A stretch of DNA of 64,000 nt from Balneolaceae bacterium (lineage in GTDB: Bacteria > Bacteroidota > Rhodothermia > Balneolales > Balneolaceae), in the NCBI GenBank assembly GCA_034521495.1, contig JAXHMK010000010.1:186001-250000 (forward strand). The letters run 5' to 3'. Of this stretch, positions 44,958 to 53,639 are shown in pieces; within the stretch, counting starts at the first letter, position 1, and each line of letters starts with the position of its first letter. A program made the translations under genes and the position numbers. The notes beneath the pieces are model-generated. The model was not told the DNA's origin and did not search any database. It saw only the letters and a list, made by a program, of their open reading frames with translations.

Positions 44958-46025
44958 TTATTCAATTGTATAGAAGTTATAAAACCCGTTTTCAGGTCGA
45001 TTACCGGTTTCCATCAACGTTGCCCTGCCCCGAACTGAAATAACTTCACCTCCAAGAAAACTCCTGGCCGCACGCCTTGCAAACCATCCCAATTCGCCCA
45101 GTATAGAGAATTTTTCATAATCGTAGGTTCGGGTGAGCCGGATATCAGGTTCCTTTTCCATCTCCAGATCCATGATTCTGGCTATTGAAACATCAAATAC
45201 TTCCGAACTATTCATTCTTGAAATTCTTTTCGTTCCGTTTACAGATAATTTTCCATTCTCTTTTTTGATTCGTAAACCAACTGTATAATTCCGGGCGTTA
45301 TTTTTGGGCAGGAGGTAGTATAGTGTATCCCAGTTTTGACTATTCTGCTGGTGTACAAAACGGTAACCGCTTTGAACGAGATCGGTAGTTGCCCGATCCT
45401 GGTAAGTATGATCCATATATGCAGTTCCTTTTACGGATTTTTCAACATCATTAACTGCTACAGTGCCCCGAACTTCGGCATATGGAATATGCGTGATAAT
45501 TCCAACGTCATCACCCTGGATGTGATAAGTTCCGTCTCCCCATTTTAAACCCCTGTGGATGTTGGAGAAGTCTAATTTCACTTTATAAAAGACATCGTGC
45601 TTTGTGAATTCTACATGTACCTGATGCTCCTTTGGCAATTTCCCTCTGAATAAGATTGTCCGGTTTTCATGAAGTTTAAACAGTTGTTTTTCCCGATCCT
45701 GGATCAGTTCATTGATCGGGTACTCCCTGGATACCTGGTAAAGTTCTCCATCAAGGTTGTAGATGGACATCTGTAAACCACTTACAGGACTCTTAAAACT
45801 CCCGAAATTTGCTACTGAAAAAGCAAGATGAACGATTAATCCATCATTCAGATAAAAATGGTAGTTCCACATCTCGTTATAATGACTCCCTTCAAGTGTT
45901 TTGGCCCAGATCTCATCGTCATCAACCGGTTTTAAATCGCCATTTGGATTGGCAAATTGCGCTGAAACAGGAGAATAGTTCAGGAAAGTTAGGATTAACA
46001 AAATCGGGTAAAACGTTTTCTTCAT
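44958..46025 (-). CDS. secreted AttH/CrtC-like lipocalin-domain protein
   Basis: 355 residues from the ATG at 46025 (MKKTFYPILL), giving a clean signal peptide that ends PVSAQF; an upstream start at 46187 would add 54 residues with no protein character. The fold resembles the carotenoid 1,2-hydratase/AttH/Svf1 beta-barrel: HYNEMWNYHFYLNDG, then WGDGTYHIQGDDVG, GTAYMDHTYQDR and GYRFVHQQNS. Function unknown; homologues bind lipids or hydrate carotenoids. The catalytic residues of CrtC were not checked. Confidence 0.8.
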   Translation of the reverse strand: MKKTFYPILLILTFLNYSPVSAQFANPNGDLKPVDDDEIWAKTLEGSHYNEMWNYHFYLNDGLIVHLAFSVANFGSFKSPVSGLQMSIYNLDGELYQVSREYPINELIQDREKQLFKLHENRTILFRGKLPKEHQVHVEFTKHDVFYKVKLDFSNIHRGLKWGDGTYHIQGDDVGIITHIPYAEVRGTVAVNDVEKSVKGTAYMDHTYQDRATTDLVQSGYRFVHQQNSQNWDTLYYLLPKNNARNYTVGLRIKKENGKLSVNGTKRISRMNSSEVFDVSIARIMDLEMEKEPDIRLTRTYDYEKFSILGELGWFARRAARSFLGGEVISVRGRATLMETGNRPENGFYNFYTIE

Positions 46026-46187
46026 ATAATCTGTGAAATGGGAATGATACTTCAACCTTTGTGTGCCTGTAAATTGAGTTATAGAATGTTTCATAACGGT
46101 TTCGGGGAAAAATAGTTGTCCAGATAAACCTGACTGATTCTGATAAAGGTTGGTATATTTTAGTAATGATAATTGTTTATACAGCAA

Positions 46188-46619
46188 GTGATGAACAACT
46201 GTTCCGTAGCAGAAAGTAGTTGGAAATTAAATAACACAATTATGCGCCTATCTGTTAGTATTTAATAGAGATAAATAAGTAAATAGGGCCATACAAGTAA
46301 TTGATAATATTTTTTTACAAGTGTTAATCATCAGAAAAACATCTGTCCTGTAGATAATTCGAAAATCAATTTCGATAAAATTCTAATGATCATCAATCTA
46401 ATCCTGCTGATGACTTACCCTGTTTTTAATAAAGGACGATTGCAACATGTTCTGGTCCCGGTGCTCTGCTCCGAGGGGTAGTCAGGGCTGCTCTTTTGTT
46501 TGATTTAACGATTAGGATTAAGCGATATAGATATTGGTTAGCCCGTTAATATCTTGATTTGGTATGCTGAAAGAATCTCAAGCTTTACTGAAAATCTATA
46601 TTCCACAATCTACAGCGAA
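46188..46619. other. AT-rich gap before tRNA-Ser
   Basis: No gene was found. Near 46440-46515 there is an inverted copy of the repeat at 15500-15625 (GGTGCTCTGCTCCGAGGGGTAGTC-type). The remainder is AT-rich. Confidence 0.45.
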
Positions 46620-46658
46620 TAAAAAAAGCGTGATCTGCAATTTTGCTAATCACGCTTT
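46620..46658 (-). terminator. intrinsic terminator of tRNA-Ser
   Basis: On the minus strand the stem AAAAGCGTGA / TCACGCTTTT (with loop TTAGCAAAATTGCAGA) is followed by a T-rich run, directly after the encoded CCA of the tRNA. Confidence 0.8.
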
Positions 46659-46750
<92 letters not shown>

Positions 46751-46837
46751 AATTTGTCAAAGACTCCAAAGATAGAGTTTTGTTAATCTACATTCAATGT
46801 GGAAATGATTGAGGACTTACCCCATTTTTGTAAGTGT

Positions 46838-47060
46838 AAACTTATTGCATGTTGTATGTCCTTTTGTCTTGATACAAAAGAACGAAAAAATCAAAGGCTG
46901 TGAATACTTGGCGGCGGACACGAGTTCACCGTGGAATCCTTTCAATGGTCCATCAGGTTTTCAACCCTTAAATTTCGCTCCTCGCCGGTATGAAAGGATT
47001 CTTCTCACGGTTCACTCGTTGTCCTTTTTCCCGCCAACTATTCAAGGTCGGTTATTTTCC
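46838..47060. mobile_element. long imperfect inverted repeat, MITE-like
   Basis: Left arm CTTGGCGGCGGACACGAGTT, then CACCGTGGAATCCTTTCA; right arm TGAAAGGATTCTTCTCACGG, then TTCACTCGTTGTCCTTTTTCCCGCCAA. A short flank TTTTGTCTTGATACAAAAGAACG, itself palindromic, stands to the left. About 220 bp, non-coding. The 102-codon frame crossing it (46809-47117) is rejected. Confidence 0.6.
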
Positions 47061-47245
47061 CAAAATCACCATTTCCACTTGTTAAATGTATTAAACTACT
47101 GTTATTTAATACTTTAGCACACTTAAACTTAAAATTTCGGGGTAACTTCTCGGAATCGATACAGATTTAATGAATTTGCGAAATTGTGCATTGCTGTTAA
47201 ATTAGAGATATCTACGTTTAAAACTCTATATCAGGTATTGACATC

Positions 47246-47992
47246 ATGAAGAACCTCGTATTTCTATCTTTCCTTTTGTTGGCAACATTACTCGGCACCT
47301 GTGCACACGCCCAAACCAACGACACCTATTCCACTCAACAAGGCGATTTGACGGTCCACCCGGTCAACCACGGTTCAATTGCATTTACATTTGATGGCAA
47401 AACCATTTTTGTTGATCCGTTTGGTGGTGCCGAACTCTATTCTGAGTTTGGAGCACCTGACATTATTTTTATCACCCATACCCACGGCGATCACCTGGAC
47501 CCGGAGACGCTCAATGCTCTGAATACCGATAATACAATATTTGTAGTACCCATGGCCGTAGTTGAGCAACTGGACGTACCACATCAAAAAATCGTGGTTA
47601 TCCAAAACGGCAATTCTACACAGGTGATGAGGATTCCGGTTTCAGCAATTCCAATGTACAACCTGCCGGAAGACGATCCTGATTCAAGACATCCAAAGGG
47701 AAGAGGTAATGGATATGTGATCGATTTTGGTGGACAAAAGGTATACATCTCCGGCGATACAGAGGATATTCCCGAGATGAGAGCGCTGGAGGGAATCGAT
47801 ATTGCGTTCGTATGCATGAACCTGCCGTACACGATGGATATAAACCAGGCTGCTGATGCCGTGATTGAATTTCAACCCGCCGTTGTTTATCCATACCACC
47901 ATCGCGGACAGGATATCCGGGAATTCAAAAATTTAGTCGATGCCGCCGGTGTGGATGTAGAAGTGAAATTGCGGGATTGGTATCCGGAGTGA
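47246..47992 (+). CDS. secreted MBL-fold metallohydrolase
   Basis: 248 residues with a signal peptide (ends CAHAQ). The zinc motif HTHGDHLD (H78, H80, D82, H83) and following GDTEDIPEMRAL and PYHHRGQD segments place it in the metallo-beta-lactamase fold, UlaG/YtkL-like subgroup. It may hydrolyse a lactone, phosphodiester or similar compound in the periplasm. The gene is alone. Confidence 0.9.
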   Translation: MKNLVFLSFLLLATLLGTCAHAQTNDTYSTQQGDLTVHPVNHGSIAFTFDGKTIFVDPFGGAELYSEFGAPDIIFITHTHGDHLDPETLNALNTDNTIFVVPMAVVEQLDVPHQKIVVIQNGNSTQVMRIPVSAIPMYNLPEDDPDSRHPKGRGNGYVIDFGGQKVYISGDTEDIPEMRALEGIDIAFVCMNLPYTMDINQAADAVIEFQPAVVYPYHHRGQDIREFKNLVDAAGVDVEVKLRDWYPE

Positions 47993-48223
47993 TGTTGCTT
48001 GAAAATTTAGGTTTATCATTGTGAGCAAAAAGTAAATATCGATTGCATTTGATAATTAGAGTATTACTTGAAATAGAAGCAGATCATCTTAATGATATGA
48101 CCAGATCATGGATAATCTATAATCTCTTTAATGCTGAACTGGTGATATACACAGTGTATCAATAGATCCAACATTGAGAAATTTAAAATTCTATCATAAG
48201 TAATTTCTGCAAATGTTTTCCTT

Positions 48224-48463
48224 ATGATTTCTGAAATTGAATTAAGTAAAAGAGCTTATAACACTCCCGGTCTTCCAAGGTTTTATCTCAAATTCTATAA
48301 TATTGGTAATAAGGGAGCTAAATCATTCGAAGCATCCTGGAGTTTCGATATTGATGCTTTTATTGAACTAATAAGAAGAAATAATGAGGACGAGATATTC
48401 AGAATATTAAGGAGAGAAAATTTTATTTCTATTTCTTCTGAAAACACGACTTTAATACTGTGA
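48224..48463 (+). CDS. small hypothetical protein
   Basis: 79 residues with ordinary composition and a continuous ATG-to-TGA frame, for example ELSKRAYNTPGLPRFYLKFY, then DIDAFIELIRRNNEDEI. No family is recognised. The surrounding 48000-48800 region is AT-rich and has no other gene, so this could be a real but unusual gene or chance. No repeat overlaps it. Confidence 0.4.
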   Translation: MISEIELSKRAYNTPGLPRFYLKFYNIGNKGAKSFEASWSFDIDAFIELIRRNNEDEIFRILRRENFISISSENTTLIL

Positions 48464-48807
48464 TGTAATTGATCGGCAAACTACATATTCAAAAAGTCTT
48501 ATAGTTAATATGAATTAAAGAAACCAGAAAGAATTTTTGACTCATAGTTATCTAAATCTTTATATCTATCTTTAATTAAATACATTCAAGATAATGAAAC
48601 AGAGCAGGTACATTGACTTTGATAATATTGAAATCACTCCTTAACCTATCAATTAACTATAATGACATCAAGGGAAAGATTATAGCAGTAGATTTTTATG
48701 GATTATTTCAGCTCAGAAAATAATTGTACATTTACTACAGAAATATGCTATAGAGAAATCCTCCTAATTCTATCAGTTAAAATTATCTACTCGAAAATTT
48801 TAGTGCT
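48464..48807. other. AT-rich gap, nothing recognised
   Basis: This 344-base stretch has strong AT bias and no convincing frame, palindrome or RNA. It may hold the promoter of the SEC-C gene. Confidence 0.4.
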
Positions 48808-49044
48808 ATGGCCAAAAAACCAAATAGAAACGATCCGTGCCACTGCGGGAGCGGCAAGAAATACAAAAACTGCCACATGAAACAGGACAATTCGGCTATC
48901 ACCTCAAAAGCGGGGATGATTGGATTGGGAATTGCAATTTTGCTGGGGCTCCTGTTTGTGTTTATGCAGCTGCGGGGTGAAAGTGGATCTCAAAACTGTC
49001 CCGATGGAACGGTATGGTCAGAGGCACACGGGCATTGTCATTAA
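48808..49044 (+). CDS. SEC-C motif protein with membrane anchor
   Basis: 78 residues. N-terminal SEC-C zinc motif NDPCHCGSGKKYKNCHMK (C11, C13, C22, H23), as found at the end of SecA. A single hydrophobic helix follows (about 34-53) and a short polar tail with two Cys (SQNCPDGTVW, GHCH). Small SEC-C proteins with a helix are common and of unknown role. The gene lies 42 bases upstream of the glutaminyl cyclase gene. Confidence 0.8.
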   Translation: MAKKPNRNDPCHCGSGKKYKNCHMKQDNSAITSKAGMIGLGIAILLGLLFVFMQLRGESGSQNCPDGTVWSEAHGHCH

Positions 49045-49086
49045 TCCCTTCGTACCTGTTTTTGATATCTGATAGGGCGTTCCGCC

Positions 49087-49911
49087 ATGAATCATCCATT
49101 TCGATATACCAGGAAATCAACTCTCCAGATCCTTACCATTTTGCTGATTTCTGGTTTGAGTGCAATTCTTCTGATGGATGGCTCAGCCCAAGCTCAAGGG
49201 TCTGCTGTTCAGGAGTATGATTGGCGCGTGATTCGAGTTTTCCCCCATGATACAAGCGCATTTACACAAGGCTTGATTTTCAGCGGTGGATATTTGTATG
49301 AAAGCACCGGCAGGAAAGGGAGATCTGGTATCAGGAAAATACACCTGGAAACAGGAGAAGTTGTACAGCAACAGCCACTTGGGGATGAATACTTTGGTGA
49401 AGGGCTCACCAGGTGGAATGATCGGTTGATACAGCTCACCCTCTCGTCAGGTGTTGGGTTTGTGTATGATATCCATTCTTTTGAGAGGCTTCAGACATTC
49501 AAGATCAAAGGAGAAGGCTGGGGGCTTACAAATAGCGATCAGGTGTTGATTATGAGTGACGGATCATCTGTCCTGCGTTTTTTAAGCCCAAAAACATTTC
49601 GGGAGATCCGGCAAATAACCGTCAAAGAAAATGGAAAGCCGATTTCTGAACTAAACGAGTTGGAGATGATCAACGGAAAGATTTTTGCCAACAAACTATT
49701 CAGCGATGAAGTTCTAATGATCGATCCATTCACCGGCGAAGTGAATGGCAGAATTGACCTGGAGAGATTAGTAACCGGTGTTAAAGCCAAACATTCTGTG
49801 AGTGTTTTAAATGGAATTGCGTATGATTCTGAGAACGACCGGATTTTTATTACTGGAAAGTTGTGGCCGAATGTTTATGAAATTGAAATTTGGCGACGGG
49901 ATAGAGATTGA
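49087..49911 (+). CDS. glutaminyl-peptide cyclotransferase
   Basis: 274 residues. A hydrophobic signal segment (about 13-38) precedes a five-bladed beta-propeller of the plant/bacterial glutaminyl cyclase type: RVIRVFPHDTSAFTQGLIF, then YFGEGLTRWNDRLIQLT, MSDGSSVLRFLSP, LNELEMINGKIFANKLFSDE and a final KHSVSVLNGIAYD. It converts N-terminal Gln of peptides to pyroglutamate in the periplasm. Catalytic Glu residues are not identified with certainty. Confidence 0.9.
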   Translation: MNHPFRYTRKSTLQILTILLISGLSAILLMDGSAQAQGSAVQEYDWRVIRVFPHDTSAFTQGLIFSGGYLYESTGRKGRSGIRKIHLETGEVVQQQPLGDEYFGEGLTRWNDRLIQLTLSSGVGFVYDIHSFERLQTFKIKGEGWGLTNSDQVLIMSDGSSVLRFLSPKTFREIRQITVKENGKPISELNELEMINGKIFANKLFSDEVLMIDPFTGEVNGRIDLERLVTGVKAKHSVSVLNGIAYDSENDRIFITGKLWPNVYEIEIWRRDRD

Positions 49912-49951
49912 AACCTATAAATGAGTATACGATATTATTGGGGAATTATGA

Positions 49952-50050
49952 GGATTCCATAGTATTCGAATTAACTCCCGGTGGAGAATTGTATTTCAAT
50001 GGAAAGATTCAAATGCACATGATGTAGCTATCGTGGATTATCATTCATAA
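49952..50050 (+). pseudogene. HigB toxin fossil (C-terminal remnant)
   Basis: After a stop at 49949-49951 the frame reads GFHSIRINSRWRIVFQW, then KDSNAHDVAIVDYHS, ending TAA at 50048-50050. This matches the C-terminus of HigB-type (RelE-fold) toxins, including the conserved SIRIN, RWRIVF and EIVDYH-like segments. The N-terminal two thirds, with the active site front half, is missing. The spacing of 15 bases to HigA is normal for a higBA pair. No starting codon for this piece is visible. Confidence 0.75.
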
Positions 50051-50065
50051 ATACACTTAAAAGTT

Positions 50066-50356
50066 ATGATACCTAAAAACAGAGTAACCACGCATCCCGG
50101 AACAATACTACTCAAGGAATATCTTGAGCCAATGAAACTTACACAGAAAGAACTGGCTGATCATTTGGGAATACCGATTCAACGAGTCAATGAAATTGTT
50201 AGAGGAAAGAGAGGAATATCCCCTGATACAGCTTGGCTATTTTCTGAAGCATTTGACACTTCTCCTGAATTTTGGTTGAATCTTCAGGCTATGTATGATT
50301 TATCATCAAACCGGCCGGATAAGCATGTCAAACCACTCAAGACTGTTGACGCTTAA
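50066..50356 (+). CDS. higA: HigA-family antitoxin, orphan
   Basis: 96 residues. HTH_3 (XRE-like) fold: HPGTILLKEYLEPMKLTQKE, then LADHLGIPIQRVNEIVRGKR, and DTAWLFSEAFDTSPEFWLNLQ as usual for HigA. It represses its own promoter and neutralises HigB. The upstream toxin is reduced to a remnant, so this is an orphan antitoxin that could still regulate DNA. Its end overlaps the convergent oxidoreductase by 20 bases. Confidence 0.88.
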   Translation: MIPKNRVTTHPGTILLKEYLEPMKLTQKELADHLGIPIQRVNEIVRGKRGISPDTAWLFSEAFDTSPEFWLNLQAMYDLSSNRPDKHVKPLKTVDA

Positions 50357-51450
50357 AACGTTCTATTGAAACCAGATCATCAATTTCTTTTCCTTCTAAA
50401 ATATTTTCAACTAACATCTCAGCCATAAACCGCCCCATCAGTAACCCTTTTGATCCAAGGGCACCGATGATGTACAATCCTTTTTTGTCGGGATGAGCAC
50501 CAATCACCGGCTTTCTGTCCTGAACGGTTACACGAACGCCGGACCATTGCTCAACAGCAACACTCTTTTCTACCCAACCCGGCAATGTTTTTTCGAATTT
50601 ACCTTTAAGGTATTTCAGTCCGTCTGGGTCGGTTTTCAGGTGATCAAAATCATGTTCATAAGTGCTGCCAACCGTAATCTGGTTGGGCTGATTTTTCATA
50701 AATGCCATATATCCTAAACTGGATATGGAAGAGTCCAGGGGGAGGGGATCCTCAAATATGAATGTTGCGGTTTGTCCTTTGATGGGGTGTAGATTTAAAA
50801 AATCCCACTCGCCGGACCCTGCCTGGTTGTAACCCGTGGCATCAATCACAACATTTGATTTATACCGAGAGCCGCTATCTATTTCAGCAATCCAATCTTC
50901 CTGATCTTGACGAAGGTGGTAATTCGATTCAAATTCCGTGCCGACGTCTCGTTTCGCCAAATACTTTCCAAATGCCCTCATAAAAAGTGAACCATCAACA
51001 GTCATCGCTTTCTTTACATAAAGTCCACCAAAATGGTTTTCAAAGACCGGAAACTGCTCAGAAAATTTCTCTTTCGGGAACCATTCAATCCAGTCATCCG
51101 GCCAGTTGTATTTTTCAGGGGAGCGCTCAAAGTTATTCGCCAGTTTTTCTGTAAGAGCCGGGCGAATGACTCCATTATTTTCATAGAATCGTTCATCAGT
51201 CTCATCCTGAACTCGTTCCAGAAGATCAGAGATCAAACCAAAACACTCTTTGTGCTTTCCAGGCTTTACGGGCACGCCGGCCAGTAGCAGGATTTACCAA
51301 CATTCCCGGGGAACCGGACGTGCCATCACCGGGCTGGTTTGGGTCGATAATGACACATGTACCTTCCTTTTGCTGTATTGCATCTGCACATGAGAGTCCG
51401 GCAATACCACCTCCGAGAACAATTACATCTACTTGAATGGTATCAGTCAC
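50337..51450 (-). pseudogene. FAD-dependent oxidoreductase (DAO family), frameshifted
   Basis: The N-terminal part (GTG start at 51450) has VIVLGGGIAGLSCADAI, the FAD-binding Rossmann motif, and runs to ATGRRARKAWK; the C-terminal part continues in another frame as HKECFGLISDLLERVQDE and ends EIDDLVSIERFK. The switch is at a single extra G near 51262. The full protein would be about 370 residues, a DAO-type amine or glycine oxidase-like enzyme. Start overlaps the pncA stop by one base, so it was part of the NAD-salvage operon. Confidence 0.87.
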
Positions 51451-52061
51451 TACAGGAGGTTTTCAGACGTTACAATATTTACTCCTTTCTCTTTCATTTC
51501 ATCCCAAGCGGCATCCAGAGAGCCATCCAGGTCAATTCCTTTAACGGCATCTTTCACAATATGCATATTGAACCCCTCGTCAATTCCGTCGAGGATAGAC
51601 CATTTTACACAAAAATCGGTAGCGAGTCCCACAGTATAGAGATCTGTAATTCCTCGCTGCTTTAAATAGCCAGTGAGGCCTGTTGTAGTTTCCTGATCGT
51701 TCTCAAAAAAAGTGGAGTAAGAATCGATCGCTTTACGGAATCCTTTTCGAATCACAACCTGTGTTTTTAAAGTATTCAGTTCGGGGTGAAATTCAGATCC
51801 CATCGATCCCTGTACGCAGTGATCGGGCCATAAAACCTGGGTGCCGTAATCCATCTCAACTGTGTCGTAAGGTTCCTTTCCTTCGTGTGTGGAGGCGAAT
51901 GATGAATGACCCGCGGGATGCCAGTCTTGCGTTTGAATGACGACATCAAATACATTTACCAACTTATTAACGGTCGGTACAATGGTGTCGCCATCGGGAA
52001 CGGCAAGAGATCCGCCGGGACAAAAATCATTTTGAAGATCAACAATCAATAATGCTTTCAT
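51450..52061 (-). CDS. pncA: nicotinamidase
   Basis: 203 residues of the isochorismatase fold. The catalytic Asp is D8 (LLIVDLQNDF), Lys is in VIRKG and Cys in LATDFCVKWS; metal ligands are DWHPAGHSSFA. It hydrolyses nicotinamide to nicotinate. It is four bases after the pncB stop and overlaps the oxidoreductase start by one, giving the order pncB-pncA-oxidoreductase. Confidence 0.95.
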   Translation of the reverse strand: MKALLIVDLQNDFCPGGSLAVPDGDTIVPTVNKLVNVFDVVIQTQDWHPAGHSSFASTHEGKEPYDTVEMDYGTQVLWPDHCVQGSMGSEFHPELNTLKTQVVIRKGFRKAIDSYSTFFENDQETTTGLTGYLKQRGITDLYTVGLATDFCVKWSILDGIDEGFNMHIVKDAVKGIDLDGSLDAAWDEMKEKGVNIVTSENLL

Positions 52062-52065
52062 AATG

Positions 52066-53472
52066 TTACGATTTTAAAAGATTCAAAAGATTATCGCGTG
52101 TTTCCATCAGTCTTGTGCTGATGCCCACTTTGTAGATGTGGGGATTATCAAAACGTTTAAACTCCGGATTGAGTTTACTAAATCGCGATTTTTTGTATTT
52201 GGCAATCTCTTTTATTGAAGGCAGTTCAGTTTTTAGCTCACCGTCTTTAATAACATGAATCAGCAGTTGTTCGTACTCTCTGCTGTTTAAATTACTTTTT
52301 TGAGCAGGGAAGGTAGGATGATGCATCCGTTCCAGGATCGTTTCATTTTCCAGCAAAACAGCATCTCCGTAAAAACTTCCATCGTTATTTAGGTAACGGT
52401 AGATCTTTTTGTGTCCCGGAAGCGTAATTTTTTCGATGTTTTCAGAGATCTTCAACGTGGGATTCCCGCCAATAGAGCTCAGTTTATAAACTCCATCGAG
52501 TGCCGGAGAGTTATCTCCCGTTACAAGTCTTGTTCCTACCCCAAATATATCAATGGGAGCTTTCTGGGTTTTTAAACTGGCAATAACACGCTCATCAAGT
52601 TGATTGGAAGCGGCAATTTTAACATCCTGAAATCCGGCGTCATCCAACATGGTTCGCGCCTGTTTTGAGAAATAAGCAAGATCACCGCTGTCCAGGCGAA
52701 CTCCTTTTAACTCATATCCTTTTTCTCTCAATTCCTGACCAACTTTTATCGCATTGGGTACACCACTTCCGAGCGTATCATATGTATCAACAAGAAGAAT
52801 TGTACTGTCTGGATAGTGTTCGGCGTAGGTTCGAAATGCGGTGAGTTCATCATCAAACGATTGAACCCAGGAGTGCGCCATTGTTCCACCGGCCTGAATA
52901 GAAAATTGTTGTGCTGAGTAAACATTGGAGGTGCCGTCGAATCCGCCAATCATAGCTGCCCGGGTAGCGTGTATACCGGCAAGGCCCTGTGCACGACGTA
53001 ATCCGAAATCGAGTATAGTAGAATCTGTACCGGCTGCAAATCTGATTCGGGAAGCTTTGGTGGCTATCAGAGATTGAAAATTGAGCACATTTAACAGAAG
53101 AGTTTCAATAAGCTGTGTTTCAAGAAGGTTTCCTTCCACAGTTACAACAGGTTCGTTCGGGAAGATAATTTCTCCCTCTTTGACGGACCAAATATTACCT
53201 GTAAACTTAAATTCACTAAGAAAATTAATAAACTCTTTATCGAACCCCTCGCTTTTAAGGTATTCAATCTCTTCCGGGCTAAAACTCATGTTATTGATTG
53301 TGTCAATCAACTCTTTGAGTCCCGCAAAAATTACATATCCACCATTGAATGGATTTTTTCTGAAAAAGTAATCGAAACTGGCACGTCGATTGTGAATACC
53401 GGATAAAAAGTAACCTTGTGCCATGGTTAGTTCATAATAATCCGTGTAAGATGCAGGGCGATCTATATACAT
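52066..53472 (-). CDS. pncB: nicotinate phosphoribosyltransferase
   Basis: 468 residues from the ATG at 53472 (MYIDRPASYTDYYELTMAQG); the region before it is not family-like. Visible motifs are DYYELTMAQGYF, then IHATRAAMIGGF, GTMAHSWVQSFDDE, LLVDTYDT and GVRLDSGDLAY, all typical of type II PRTases. It links nicotinate and PRPP to make nicotinate mononucleotide, the step after PncA. Together they recycle NAD. Confidence 0.95.
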   Translation of the reverse strand: MYIDRPASYTDYYELTMAQGYFLSGIHNRRASFDYFFRKNPFNGGYVIFAGLKELIDTINNMSFSPEEIEYLKSEGFDKEFINFLSEFKFTGNIWSVKEGEIIFPNEPVVTVEGNLLETQLIETLLLNVLNFQSLIATKASRIRFAAGTDSTILDFGLRRAQGLAGIHATRAAMIGGFDGTSNVYSAQQFSIQAGGTMAHSWVQSFDDELTAFRTYAEHYPDSTILLVDTYDTLGSGVPNAIKVGQELREKGYELKGVRLDSGDLAYFSKQARTMLDDAGFQDVKIAASNQLDERVIASLKTQKAPIDIFGVGTRLVTGDNSPALDGVYKLSSIGGNPTLKISENIEKITLPGHKKIYRYLNNDGSFYGDAVLLENETILERMHHPTFPAQKSNLNSREYEQLLIHVIKDGELKTELPSIKEIAKYKKSRFSKLNPEFKRFDNPHIYKVGISTRLMETRDNLLNLLKS

Positions 53473-53639
53473 AAGAATACTTGAGTTAATAATTCCAAAG
53501 GAAAATAATGAATGGAAGAACAACAAACAGGCTTCATGTTGCAGGACAAAATTTATCTCAATAGTCAGAGCTTTAAATAATCGAGCTCAATACAAATATA
53601 TCCTGTAAAGTAAATCTTGTATATTGATATCCTTATATT

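Noticed and set aside
46809-47117. 102-codon frame on the plus strand
   Set aside because: It is read from the long inverted repeat and has no recognisable domain.
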